A stretch of 64,000 nt of DNA, taken from Flammeovirgaceae bacterium UBA5585 (lineage in GTDB: Bacteria > Bacteroidota > Bacteroidia > Cytophagales > Cyclobacteriaceae). Below the pieces are notes generated by a model, which made no database searches, had not been told where the DNA came from, and saw only the letters and a program-made list of their open reading frames with translations. Location of the stretch: assembly GCA_002425185.1 (NCBI GenBank), contig DILT01000016.1:124001-188000 (forward strand), written 5' to 3'. Of this stretch, positions 7,675-15,425 are shown piece after piece (positions within the stretch are counted from its first letter, which is position 1; the number at the start of each line of letters is the position of its first letter). The position numbers and the translations under genes are program-made.

Positions 7675-7968
7675 ATGAGAGGCGGAAAACGACCGGGAGC
7701 CGGGAAAAAGAAAGGCAGTAAACACGCCCGGACACTTCTTTGGGAACAATTCGGAAGAGTTGTTTTAAGTGAAGGCATAGCGAAAGCACTTGAAGAGCTT
7801 AACAAGCTGAAAGGTGAAAAATACTTGTATCACTTTGAAAAATTCCTTCAATACTTCAAACCTCGAAATCTTGACATAGGATTGAGCATTGAAGAACCTG
7901 AGCTTTCAGATAGTGAACTGGATGAAAAGATTAAAAGCCTATTGAAACACTATGAACAAAGAAGCTAA
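7675..7968 (+). CDS. Small terminase-like / phage DNA-binding protein (97 aa)
   Basis: The protein opens with MRGGKRPGAGKKKGSK, the Gly-Arg/Lys-Pro-Gly-Ala-Gly head seen on many Bacteroidota phage small terminase subunits and related DNA-binding proteins. It continues with HFEKFLQYFKPRNLDIGLSI, close in layout to the LEYFKPKLxRTE segment of that group, and an acidic C-terminal helix. Small terminases recognise pac or cos sites and recruit the large subunit. Many phage satellites carry their own TerS to steer helper packaging, so this is the strongest hint of a satellite lifestyle. The assignment rests on motif resemblance only; a generic DNA-binding protein is possible. It overlaps the next gene by 17 bp. 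Confidence 0.5.
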   Translation: MRGGKRPGAGKKKGSKHARTLLWEQFGRVVLSEGIAKALEELNKLKGEKYLYHFEKFLQYFKPRNLDIGLSIEEPELSDSELDEKIKSLLKHYEQRS

Positions 7969-8230
7969 AAAGCAGGTCTTAAACACTCTCATGCTCAAAC
8001 GTGCAAAGGAGTTGAATATGAATCTTTCCGGTACGGTGATTTGCTGCGTGTATGATGTGGAGTGGACACAAGAGCAGCAAGAGGACTATTTCAATAGCTG
8101 TCAAGAGATAGCCGACTATTTCCGGCAAGAGATTGATTTCATGCCTGACATCTCGAAAAAATATGAAGAAATGGAAGAGTACAAACGAGGTGAAGAGGCT
8201 CATTTAGCTGAATGGCTTAAGACCTTGTAA
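7952..8230 (+). CDS. Unknown element protein, 92 aa
   Basis: The protein is acidic, all-helical in appearance and 92 residues long. It contains a basic first helix (KEAKKQVLNTLMLKRAKEL), a central CCVYDVEW segment and a Glu-rich end (YEEMEEYKRGEEAHLAEW). No family is recognised. It starts inside the small terminase-like gene and is the last gene before a strong terminator, so it closes the main operon. The size and charge are of the kind seen in phage inhibitors or anti-restriction proteins, but no specific motif supports either. Confidence 0.72.
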   Translation: MNKEAKKQVLNTLMLKRAKELNMNLSGTVICCVYDVEWTQEQQEDYFNSCQEIADYFRQEIDFMPDISKKYEEMEEYKRGEEAHLAEWLKTL

Positions 8231-8236
8231 AAACAA

Positions 8237-8262
8237 AACCCTGATTGACCGTCAGGGTTTTT
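8237..8262 (+). terminator. Rho-independent terminator ending the element's main operon
   Basis: Perfect 8-bp arms AACCCTGA (8237-8244) and TCAGGGTT (8252-8259) with a 7-nt loop are followed by a T run. It separates the replication gene at 8301 from the upstream operon, so that gene needs its own promoter or read-through. Confidence 0.85.
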
Positions 8263-8300
8263 GTTATCTAAAATCTTAAAGGGGGCAACCAATAAAACTT

Positions 8301-9023
8301 ATGAGCGCAAACCTACAAAATGACGAGGATATTTTTTCAATGGGATATGCAATACTTCCCATCAAAGTAATTTTTGATACTTCCCTCACTCCATTTGCCA
8401 AACTCCTTTACAGCTACATTTCGTGCCTTTGCGTTGAGCGTGGTTATTGTTGGGCTTCGAATAAACACCTTTCCGAAAAGTTGGGAGTAAGTGAGAAAAC
8501 AATTTCGAGAGGACTAAACGAGTTAGCGAAACACCTTCGATTTGAGCAGCGAACGAGTAAGAAGAGAAAAATTTTTGTGAATCAATCTAACCGGGCAACA
8601 TGGACAAAAATGTCCAAGAACCCGGACAAAAATGTCCCGGTTAACATGGACAAAAATGTCCCACAGAATAATATAAGTATTAATAGTAAAAAGATAATAG
8701 TAAGGGAATCGGCTGATTTTGATTTGAAGGTTAATCTGCTTCATGATTACTTCAATGAATTGCGTAAAGATTACGGTCATGAAACCCTAAGCCTCACAGA
8801 AAGCAGAATAACACTTTACAAAAAGTTATTGAGCCTCGAATTTTCCTTTGAGGATTTGCAGTTAATTGCCCGGTATAGGTTCAATCAATTGTCAGGCGAC
8901 AATTACAGGCAATACCAAGTGCCGGAAAAGGTCTTTCGGGAAAAGGATTTGCAAAGCTATTTTGATGAGGCTAAAGCGTGGGAAAATCCGAACATCATGA
9001 GCCGATTATATACGATAGCTTAA
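8301..9023 (+). CDS. Phage-type replication initiator (HTH plus DnaD-like C-terminal region)
   Basis: The 240 residues have a three-part plan. Residues 15-95 form a winged HTH (WASNKHLSEKLGVSEKTISR) of the HTH_36 replication-initiator type. Residues 98-135 form a polar linker encoded by a DNA repeat array. Residues 140-225 end in QVPEKVFREKDLQSYFDEA, which resembles the P-x-x-(L/V)F...F..YL core of phage replisome organisers. Such proteins bind iterons and load the host helicase. The array inside the gene (8602-8661) with AT-rich DNA after it copies the layout of phage lambda O/ori. A GGGGGC stretch 10-15 bp upstream may help ribosome binding. The protein would let the excised element replicate. 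Confidence 0.75.
   Translation: MSANLQNDEDIFSMGYAILPIKVIFDTSLTPFAKLLYSYISCLCVERGYCWASNKHLSEKLGVSEKTISRGLNELAKHLRFEQRTSKKRKIFVNQSNRATWTKMSKNPDKNVPVNMDKNVPQNNISINSKKIIVRESADFDLKVNLLHDYFNELRKDYGHETLSLTESRITLYKKLLSLEFSFEDLQLIARYRFNQLSGDNYRQYQVPEKVFREKDLQSYFDEAKAWENPNIMSRLYTIA
8602..8705. other. Putative replication origin: three iterons plus AT-rich tract inside the rep gene
   Basis: GGACAAAAATGTCC, itself an inverted repeat (GGACA/TGTCC), occurs three times: 8602-8615, 8624-8637 and 8648-8661, at 22- and 24-bp steps (about two helical turns). Copies 1 and 3 share the longer flank AACAT before them. From 8662 to 8705 the DNA is almost free of G and C, a good unwinding element. In protein terms this is only a low-complexity linker, so DNA function probably shaped it. 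Confidence 0.65.
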
Positions 9024-9097
9024 GCCCATGAAAGCAGAGAGAACACAGCCGAAAAGCAAAGGCATAAAACGGCAAAAAAACGGGTCCTAATTTCTGA

Positions 9098-9119
9098 TTT
9101 GTGTCAAAATTGTGTCAAA
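9098..9119 (+). promoter_or_regulatory. Right tandem GTGTCAAA pair: putative integrase arm-type sites
   Basis: Octamers at 9101-9108 and 9112-9119 match the left pair in sequence, spacing and orientation, with one mismatch in 22 bp. The inner edge of the right att repeat is 48 bp away, against about 114 bp on the left, an asymmetry normal for arm sites. Confidence 0.55.
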
Positions 9120-9128
9120 CTAATTCAA

Positions 9129-9159
9129 TAAAAAAGGCAGCTACTTAACGTAACTGCCT
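9129..9159 (-). terminator. Element-borne terminator for tRNA-Thr
   Basis: Read on the minus strand, a 10-bp stem (9150-9159 with 9135-9144, one wobble) with a 5-nt loop is followed by at least six U. It lies directly 3' of tRNA-Thr but within the element, replacing the native terminator now 5 kb away at 4121-4156. Confidence 0.75.
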
Positions 9160-9167
9160 GATTATCA

Positions 9168-9243
<76 letters not shown>

Positions 9244-9369
9244 GTTTTTTCGTTAATCGTTGCCCGTTATTTGTTATTCGCTCTGCCTACCAACAACGAA
9301 TAACGAACAACCAATAACTAAATAGGAGGTGCAAAAATAGCGGTTGATTTGTTCTTTGCAAATGCAGGG

Positions 9370-11235
9370 TTAAGAAACTGTGCGCAGCAGCTTAATTTGC
9401 TGTTTTAGCTGTTTAAGGTGCTCGCTGGCCTCCTCAATTTTGGCATTAAACTCTTCGCGTACCTTTTCACCGTTTTTGGCCCGGGCAAAAAACTCGAGGT
9501 TATTGCGCCATACCGCAATATCATTTTCTACCTTCTGCATCTTCTTGCGGATGGCCTGCTCCTTATGGTAAATCTTCTGGTCGGCCATCGGATCGTTCTT
9601 CAAATCCTGCAACTGATTCTCCAATACCAGCTTGCTCTTTTCATCCGCTGACACGCCCTCCAGCACACCTACAAACTTCTCAATAGCCTGGTGGTAACGG
9701 GCACGAATAGCCGCCATGTCCTTTTTAGGAACAAAACCGATAGCATTAAATCGATCTTCGAACTGTTTTAAAAGCTGTGTATTTGCCGTTTTTTCTTCGG
9801 CATGTTTTTCTAGTTGAGCACACAACTCCTCCTTGGCCCTCAGGTTATCAACCTGTTCATTGTCTTTTTTACCTTGCTCCGTTCTGCGGTTTTCAAAGAA
9901 AAAATCGCATGCTTGTTTAAACTCCTGATAAATTTTTTCTCGGAGTTTTTCCGGAACAGGACCAATGTCTTTCCATTGCTGCTGAAGGACCTTCAACTCC
10001 TGCGTAGCTTTTTCCCAATCGGTACTTTCTTTCAACTCCAGTGCCCGTTGTAATAATTGATTTTTCTTTTCAAGATTCTGCGAACGTTCAGCATCAAGTT
10101 TTTTGAAGAACGCATTCTTGCTGGTAAAGAAGGCTTTGAAGGCTGTCCAGAATTTTTTATTAAGCTCTTTTGCCTTATTGCGTGGCAATCCTCCCTTTAC
10201 TTCCCACTTCTTTTGAAGATCAAGTATTTCCTTTGTTTTCTGATTCCACTCTTTAATACGATCAGACTGAAATGACCCGAAGGTCTGAACCTCATCGGCC
10301 AGGGCTTGCTTGGTAGCTAAATTTGCCGCCAGTTCCTGATTCAGATTTTTTACAAACTCATCTCTGCGGGCATAGACGGCATCAGAGGCTGCCTTAAACC
10401 GCTGCCACACATTTTCCTTTTCCTCAATGGGCACCGGGCCTATGTGCTTAAACTCGTGATGAAGCTCATTCAATTCACGAACGGCATTACGGATTTCGGC
10501 TACTTCGTTTAATTTCTCTGCCCGTGTACAGAGTTCTATTTTAGCTTCAAGGTTCTTTCTTCGATCAAGTTCCTTCAGTTCAAAGTAAATGCTTTGATTG
10601 TCGTAAAAGCGATCGACTAACGCATGGTAATTTGCCCAGAGGGTTTTAGCCTGGGTGCCAGGTACCGGGCCAATAGATTTCCATTCCTTTTGAAGTTCCT
10701 TAAACTGATGGAACTGATCTTTTACATCCTGCGAATCAGTGATAGAGCGAAGCTTCTCCAACAACTCCTGCTTTCTTCTCAGGTTCTCATTCTTCTGATC
10801 TTCCTGGTTTCGTATAAGCTGGTTACGCTTATCGCGGAAAGCTTTTAGAATAGCATCGAAACTTGAATCTAGTTCATCACCACGGTATTCAAAGTCGTCA
10901 GGATTGCTGCCATCCAGAATGAATCGATTTAGTGCGAGTGTGCGTTCCTGATCCCTGAACTCATCGATCAGTGGTTTAATATTTCGTAATTGGCGGTCAG
11001 CTTTCTTTATATCGGTTTCCTTAACCAGTTCTTTAACCAAATCAACCAACTGTGCTTTCGACAACGTGCTGTAATCAGGATGATCCTGTTCATCATCATG
11101 GGCTTCTTCGGCATGATCGGCCAAATCGGCTTCGGTATTTAAACTAGTAGGTTCGCCATGGCTTTCATCCATCCCGGCCTCACGCACATCTTCCAACTCC
11201 GCTGTTTTTTCGTTCTCCAATTCCATGGTATTCAA
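9370..11235 (-). CDS. DUF349 repeat protein
   Basis: The 621 residues contain five recurring units with the pattern W-x-x-IGPVP, near residues 185, 262, 343, 421 and 496 (for example EWKSIGPVPG and QWKDIGPVPE). This is the signature of DUF349. Each unit is a helical hairpin, and the protein is highly charged with predicted long coiled coils. The first 60 residues are acidic with several His. Members are cytosolic and of uncertain function; multi-copy DUF349 proteins are nearly universal in Bacteroidota. The third unit has diverged (KWEVKGGLPR). Next upstream on the same strand is yqgE, with about 40 bp between, so they may be co-transcribed. Confidence 0.92.
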   Translation of the reverse strand: MNTMELENEKTAELEDVREAGMDESHGEPTSLNTEADLADHAEEAHDDEQDHPDYSTLSKAQLVDLVKELVKETDIKKADRQLRNIKPLIDEFRDQERTLALNRFILDGSNPDDFEYRGDELDSSFDAILKAFRDKRNQLIRNQEDQKNENLRRKQELLEKLRSITDSQDVKDQFHQFKELQKEWKSIGPVPGTQAKTLWANYHALVDRFYDNQSIYFELKELDRRKNLEAKIELCTRAEKLNEVAEIRNAVRELNELHHEFKHIGPVPIEEKENVWQRFKAASDAVYARRDEFVKNLNQELAANLATKQALADEVQTFGSFQSDRIKEWNQKTKEILDLQKKWEVKGGLPRNKAKELNKKFWTAFKAFFTSKNAFFKKLDAERSQNLEKKNQLLQRALELKESTDWEKATQELKVLQQQWKDIGPVPEKLREKIYQEFKQACDFFFENRRTEQGKKDNEQVDNLRAKEELCAQLEKHAEEKTANTQLLKQFEDRFNAIGFVPKKDMAAIRARYHQAIEKFVGVLEGVSADEKSKLVLENQLQDLKNDPMADQKIYHKEQAIRKKMQKVENDIAVWRNNLEFFARAKNGEKVREEFNAKIEEASEHLKQLKQQIKLLRTVS

Positions 11236-11274
11236 TAAAATATCTGTTCGAGTAGTAAAGTTACTAAAATTGGC

Positions 11275-11850
11275 CTAATTGAGCCGTGGATCAACCGGGT
11301 AGTTGGAGTAAACGGAAAAACGCCCACCCATGTTTTCAAGGGCTTTTTTCCACATTAAGGTTGAGTCCGTTTCAAAGAGAAGGTCTTCCGTAACAAAGTT
11401 GCAAACAATCCACGAATTCTGCTCCAATTCTTCTTCCAATTGCCCGGCATCCCACCCGCTATAGCCCAAAAAGAATTTAATGTCGGCCGGAAACAACTGG
11501 TGGGTATCCGCCAGGTTTAATACCTGATCGAATGTGCCACCCCAATAAATACCTTTTAATATCTCCACTCCATTTTCAATAGATTCGGTGCGGTGAATAA
11601 AATGTAAAGTATCCTGCTGAACAGGCCCACCAACATAAATCTCATGATCGAAGTTTTTCAACTCATCCATAACTTCACCCGCCTTCATAATGGACGGCTT
11701 ATTCAGCACAAATCCAAACGAACCCTCTTCAGTATGTTCGCACAGTAATACAACGGTGCGTTCAAAATTAGGATCGGGCAGGAAAGGTTCCGAAATCAAC
11801 AACCGGCCCCGTTCAGGCTTTATTTTGTTTTTATAGTTGAAAAATTCCAC
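11275..11850 (-). CDS. YqgE/AlgH family protein
   Basis: The N-terminal block GRLLISEPFLPDPNFERTVV, then GSFGFVLNKPS, and later YVGGPVQ and FLGYSGWDAGQLEEEL are the conserved blocks of the YqgE/AlgH family (about 185 aa). The biochemical role is unknown; the fold suggests a cytosolic regulator or chaperone-like protein. I place the start at GTG 11850 (VEFFNYKNKIKPERG), which gives 191 residues and the normal N-terminus. An ATG at 11898 adds 16 residues (MYHYKYFIEACYGVKH) without family counterpart. Divergent from pdxH, whose start lies about 100 bp away. Confidence 0.88.
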   Translation of the reverse strand: MEFFNYKNKIKPERGRLLISEPFLPDPNFERTVVLLCEHTEEGSFGFVLNKPSIMKAGEVMDELKNFDHEIYVGGPVQQDTLHFIHRTESIENGVEILKGIYWGGTFDQVLNLADTHQLFPADIKFFLGYSGWDAGQLEEELEQNSWIVCNFVTEDLLFETDSTLMWKKALENMGGRFSVYSNYPVDPRLN

Positions 11851-11949
11851 GTGTTTTACCCCGTAACAGGCTTCAATAAAATACTTGTAATGGTACAATG
11901 CAAATTTTATTGTTTTAGGTGAACTTTCGGCTAAATATTACTTCACCGT

Positions 11950-12591
11950 ATGTCAAGCATTTCCTCCATTCGCACCGAATATTCAAAAGCATCACTTGAT
12001 GTTGATGCTGTACATCCTAATCCCCTTGAACAGTTTTCAGTATGGTTTAATGAAGCGCTGGCCGCCAAACTACCGGAGCCTACTGCTATGCACCTGTCAA
12101 CGGTAAATGAACGGGGGAATCCTGCGGGTAGAATGGTACTGTTAAAAGGTGTAGAGGAGTCGAAATTTGTGTTTTACACCAACTATCAGAGCCAGAAGGG
12201 AAAGCACCTGGATCATCACCCGGCATGTGCATTAACCTTCTTTTGGCCCGAACTGGAACGGCAGGTTAGGATTGAGGGGATCGTTTCCCGAATTGATAAT
12301 AAACGCTCAGATGAATACTTTCAAAGCCGGCCTCGTGCGTCACAAATCGGGGCGTGGTCATCACCGCAGAGTCTGGCCATTGCCAACAGGGCAATATTGG
12401 AAGAACGTGTAAAAGAGATTGAAAAGCGTTTTGAGCACGAGGATCCGTTGCCTCGCCCAAAGCAATGGGGTGGCTATGAAGTTGATCCCTTAATGATTGA
12501 ATTCTGGCAAGGAAGACCAAGCCGGTTACACGACAGAATACTTTATGCGAAAGATAATAATGAATGGAAGATCAGCAGGTTAGCGCCTTGA
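11950..12591 (+). CDS. pdxH: Pyridoxamine 5'-phosphate oxidase
   Basis: The FMN enzyme oxidises pyridoxine or pyridoxamine 5'-phosphate to pyridoxal 5'-phosphate, the last step of vitamin B6 synthesis and salvage. It is full length at 213 aa. Visible family blocks are the FMN-binding GRMVLLKGV segment, FYTNYQSQKGKHL, the SRASQIGAWSSPQS-like loop (here PRASQIGAWSS) and the C-terminal FWQGRPSRLHDRILY substrate motif. It should work as a cytosolic dimer. It converges with bshB1, leaving 13 bp between stops. Confidence 0.97.
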   Translation: MSSISSIRTEYSKASLDVDAVHPNPLEQFSVWFNEALAAKLPEPTAMHLSTVNERGNPAGRMVLLKGVEESKFVFYTNYQSQKGKHLDHHPACALTFFWPELERQVRIEGIVSRIDNKRSDEYFQSRPRASQIGAWSSPQSLAIANRAILEERVKEIEKRFEHEDPLPRPKQWGGYEVDPLMIEFWQGRPSRLHDRILYAKDNNEWKISRLAP

Positions 12592-12604
12592 GCGAAACTC
12601 ATAA

Positions 12605-13321
12605 TTAAATCAAATCAAACAGATTCCGAACCCCGGGATACCTTCGGTGAGTAAACCCCTCACCATATTTTGCTCCAATGGCATGGCCTAACTCAATAGC
12701 GCGTGCCTCGATAAGTTTCAAAAATTCAGGTTTTGAAATATAGGTCTCCGGTTCCTTGCTATGCGGATCGTACATCTGGCTTTTATAGGCCATATAGGAA
12801 GCCAACTTTACTTCCCAGAAATCGGAGATGTCAACAATGAAATCAGGCTCTATAAACTGGCTTTGGATATAATGATATACCGCTTTTGGTCTCCAGGCTT
12901 GCTGTACCTTACCATCCAGTTGCGTTTCTACCTTTGCTAATCCGGATAAAAAGCAGGCATCGGCTGCCAATGCAGATGCTTTTCCATGATCGGAATGGCG
13001 GTCGTAGATGGCATTGGCCAGTACAATTTCGGGTTGGTATTTGCGAATTGCCCTTATAACAGCCCGTTGATGCATTTCATCATTACTGAAGAAGCCATCT
13101 GCCAGGCCAAGATTCTCACGCACCGATAATTTCAGAATTTCAGAAGCTCTTGATGCTTCCCTTTCCCGTATTTCCGGTGTTCCCCGGGTTCCTAATTCGC
13201 CCCTGGTAAAATCCACAATCCCTACTTTATGGCCAACGCTTACGTGTTTGGCTATTGTACCGGCACAACACAGTTCGGCATCGTCAGGGTGGGCGGCAAA
13301 TACGAGGATATCAAGTTTCAT
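12605..13321 (-). CDS. bshB1: Bacillithiol biosynthesis deacetylase BshB1
   Basis: This is a PIG-L family zinc hydrolase that removes the acetyl group from GlcNAc-malate, the second step of bacillithiol synthesis. The metal-binding AAHPDD motif starts at residue 9 (His11, Asp13, Asp14), the third ligand is in RHSDHG, and the BshB1-type signature VDFTRGELGTRG and the C-terminal FTHRRYPGVRNLFDLI are clear. I start at ATG 13321 (MKLDILVF, 238 aa). An in-frame ATG at 13378 lies inside an intergenic repeat and adds 19 unrelated residues. Proximity to trxB suits a thiol-redox theme, but a repeat separates them. Confidence 0.95.
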   Translation of the reverse strand: MKLDILVFAAHPDDAELCCAGTIAKHVSVGHKVGIVDFTRGELGTRGTPEIREREASRASEILKLSVRENLGLADGFFSNDEMHQRAVIRAIRKYQPEIVLANAIYDRHSDHGKASALAADACFLSGLAKVETQLDGKVQQAWRPKAVYHYIQSQFIEPDFIVDISDFWEVKLASYMAYKSQMYDPHSKEPETYISKPEFLKLIEARAIELGHAIGAKYGEGFTHRRYPGVRNLFDLI

Positions 13322-13373
13322 AATTAATATTTTACAATAGTCCGCACAGATACCAGCATCGTCATTTGTAATG

Positions 13374-13457
13374 GTCATCGCGGGCTTTGACCCGCAATCT
13401 CAACCATCACAGAGATGCCGGCTCAACGGCCGGCATGACATAGGCATCTTTGCGGAC
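13374..13457 (-). repeat. Intergenic palindromic repeat, copy B
   Basis: Reverse-complement relative of 2092-2213 without the nested insert, so it probably shows the ancestral form. Inverted repeats GCGGG/CCCGC and ATGCCGG/CCGGCAT give two stable hairpins. It lies between trxB (read towards it) and bshB1, where it could also end or attenuate the trxB transcript. Confidence 0.8.
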
Positions 13458-13473
13458 TTTTATTATAATTAAA

Positions 13474-14421
13474 CTAGCCGACTAACTCAGCTTCTTTGGC
13501 CGCAAGAAACTTCTCTGCATCAAGTGCTCCCATACAACCTGTACCGGCTGCAGTCACAGCCTGGCGATATACTTTATCCGCTGCATCGCCTACCGCAAAA
13601 ACCCCTTCGATATTTGTTCGGGTGCTTCCAGGTTGTACCTTGATGTAGCCCGTTTCATCCATCTCAATGTAATCTTTGAAAATATCGGTATTGGGCTTAT
13701 GGCCAATCGCTAAAAAGAAGCCTTGAATCGATAACTCCTTTTTCTCACCTGTTTTATTGTTCAGCAGACGAACTCCAGTAACACCACTGTCATCACCTAA
13801 AATCTCATCAGTCTCGGTGTTCCAATGTATTTCAATATTTGGTGTATTCTTCACACGCGCCTGCATAATTTTAGAAGCACGCATCTCATCGCGCCTTACA
13901 ATCAAATGCACTTTTGTGCAAAGCTTTGCTAAATAGGTCGACTCTTCAGCAGCTGAGTCACCAGCACCAACAACCGCTACTTCACGACCGCGGTAAAAGT
14001 ATCCATCACAAACAGCACAAGCCGACACGCCCTTGTTAGCAAATTTTTCCTCTGAAGGAATGCCCAGATATTTGGCTGTTGCACCTGTTGCTATGATCAC
14101 CGTCTCTGCTTCAATCACATCCTTTTCATCTATCGTTACCTTATGCGGATAGCCGGAGAAATCAACGGATGTCACTAATCCATAGCTAATTTTTGTTCCG
14201 AAACGCTCAGCTTGTTTCTGCAAATCAACCATCATCTGCGGGCCATTAATACCTTCCGGGTAACCGGGAAAATTCTCAACATCGTTGGTGGTAGTGAGTT
14301 GTCCGCCAGGCTGACCTCCTGTGTACAAGACAGGATTAAGACCGGCACGGGCAGCGTATATAGCAGCTGTGTAACCTGCAGGACCAGAGCCGATAATCAA
14401 TACTTTTACTTTTTCTGACAT
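13474..14421 (-). CDS. trxB: Thioredoxin-disulfide reductase
   Basis: The flavoenzyme transfers electrons from NADPH to thioredoxin. Its 315 residues are the usual length. An FAD-binding GSGPAG sits at 11-16, the redox-active CAVC at Cys135/Cys138, an NADPH-binding VGAGDSAAEE at 151-160, and a C-terminal FAD site GDAADKVYRQ follows. Cytosolic homodimer. It lies downstream of rpoD on the same strand with 71 bp between and a possible weak hairpin terminator, so it is probably a separate unit. Confidence 0.97.
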   Translation of the reverse strand: MSEKVKVLIIGSGPAGYTAAIYAARAGLNPVLYTGGQPGGQLTTTNDVENFPGYPEGINGPQMMVDLQKQAERFGTKISYGLVTSVDFSGYPHKVTIDEKDVIEAETVIIATGATAKYLGIPSEEKFANKGVSACAVCDGYFYRGREVAVVGAGDSAAEESTYLAKLCTKVHLIVRRDEMRASKIMQARVKNTPNIEIHWNTETDEILGDDSGVTGVRLLNNKTGEKKELSIQGFFLAIGHKPNTDIFKDYIEMDETGYIKVQPGSTRTNIEGVFAVGDAADKVYRQAVTAAGTGCMGALDAEKFLAAKEAELVG

Positions 14422-14439
14422 AAACTTAATTGTTAAAAC

Positions 14440-14468
14440 AAAGGGCCCCGCATTTCTTTGAGACCCTT
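14440..14468 (-). terminator. Possible weak terminator between rpoD and trxB
   Basis: On the minus strand AAGGGTCTC can pair with GGGGCCCTT over about 7 bp across an 11-nt loop, followed by TTGTTTT. The stem is short with wobble pairs, so termination may be partial. Confidence 0.4.
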
Positions 14469-14492
14469 CAAATGGAATGCATTATAATATTA

Positions 14493-15356
14493 TTAACCCA
14501 GGTAAGGTTTTAACGCCTTACTTCTGGAGGTGTGGCGCAGTCTTCGGATTGCTTTTTCCTTAATCTGACGTACGCGCTCACGGGTTAGGTTAAACTTCTC
14601 TCCTATCTCTTCCAGCGTCATGGCATGTTCACCATTAAGGCCGAAGTACAGGGTTATTACATCCGCCTCACGTTGAGTTAAAGTTGACAGAGCGCGTTGA
14701 ACTTCTCTGCGGAGTGAGTCGTTCATCAAACCCGAGTCGGGAGTTTCTTCACTGTCGTTTTCGAGAACATCGAGCAAACTGTTTTCTTCACCCTGAACAA
14801 ATGGCGCATCCATGGAAACATGCCGGCCGGAAATCTTCATGGTATCCACAACTTCTGCTGTGGTTACTTCCAGTACCTCAGCAAGTTCTTCGGGGGAAGG
14901 TTCGCGTTCAAACTTCTGTTCAAGTTCAGAGAATGTTTTTGAAATCTTATTGAGTGAGCCAACGCGATTCAAAGGCAAGCGAACAATACGTGATTGCTCA
15001 GCCAGCGCCTGAAGAATGGATTGACGAATCCACCAAACGGCATACGAGATGAACTTAAAGCCCCGGGTTTCATCAAAGCGTTGTGCTGCTTTGATCAATC
15101 CAAGATTCCCTTCGTTAATCAAATCACCAAGCGATAAGCCCTGGTTCTGGTACTGCTTGGCCACCGAAACAACAAAGCGTAAGTTCGCTTTGGTAAGCTT
15201 TTCAAGGGCAATCTGATCACCTGCCTTAATTCGTTTGGCTAAATCAACTTCTTCATCAGGTGTAAGCAAATCAACCTTGCCAATTTCCTGAAGGTATTTA
15301 TCCAGGGATTGGCTCTCCCGGTTCGTGATCTGTTTGCTGATCTTTAGCTGCCTCAT
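14493..15356 (-). CDS. rpoD: Primary RNA polymerase sigma factor (Bacteroidota RpoD/SigA type)
   Basis: This is a short group-1 sigma-70 factor of 287 residues without region 1.1, as is normal in Bacteroidota. Region 1.2 is at 18-46 (DKYLQEIG). Region 2 is at about 50-125, with the -10/-7 recognition helix FISYAVWWIRQSILQ at 102-116. Region 3 follows to about 205, and region 4 at 220-280 has the HTH MTLEEIGEKFNLTRERVRQI. It directs polymerase to the TTTG/TAnnTTTG promoters seen elsewhere in this window. Gene order rpsO-pnp-rpoD-trxB on one strand is a housekeeping block. Confidence 0.95.
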   Translation of the reverse strand: MRQLKISKQITNRESQSLDKYLQEIGKVDLLTPDEEVDLAKRIKAGDQIALEKLTKANLRFVVSVAKQYQNQGLSLGDLINEGNLGLIKAAQRFDETRGFKFISYAVWWIRQSILQALAEQSRIVRLPLNRVGSLNKISKTFSELEQKFEREPSPEELAEVLEVTTAEVVDTMKISGRHVSMDAPFVQGEENSLLDVLENDSEETPDSGLMNDSLRREVQRALSTLTQREADVITLYFGLNGEHAMTLEEIGEKFNLTRERVRQIKEKAIRRLRHTSRSKALKPYLG

Positions 15357-15425
15357 CAGGTTCTAAATGTTAAGTGGTGTAACAATATAGAGCAGAAAGA
15401 TAGTTCCTGTCAACAAGCCATAAAA

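Noticed and set aside
9028..9090. 20-codon basic micro-frame (MKAERTQPKSKG...) after the replication gene
   Set aside because: It is too short to support without conservation; it could be a leader or remnant at the element's right end.
9267..9310. Inverted repeat TTATTTGTTATTCG / CGAATAACGAACAA upstream of tRNA-Thr
   Set aside because: AT-rich with two mismatches and a 16-nt spacer; this kind of simple sequence is common between Bacteroidota genes and has no T tail.
13338..13352. TCCGCACAGATACC fragment resembling the edge of the palindromic repeat
   Set aside because: Only a few bases match the repeat end; it lies just upstream of the bshB1 start and could be chance.
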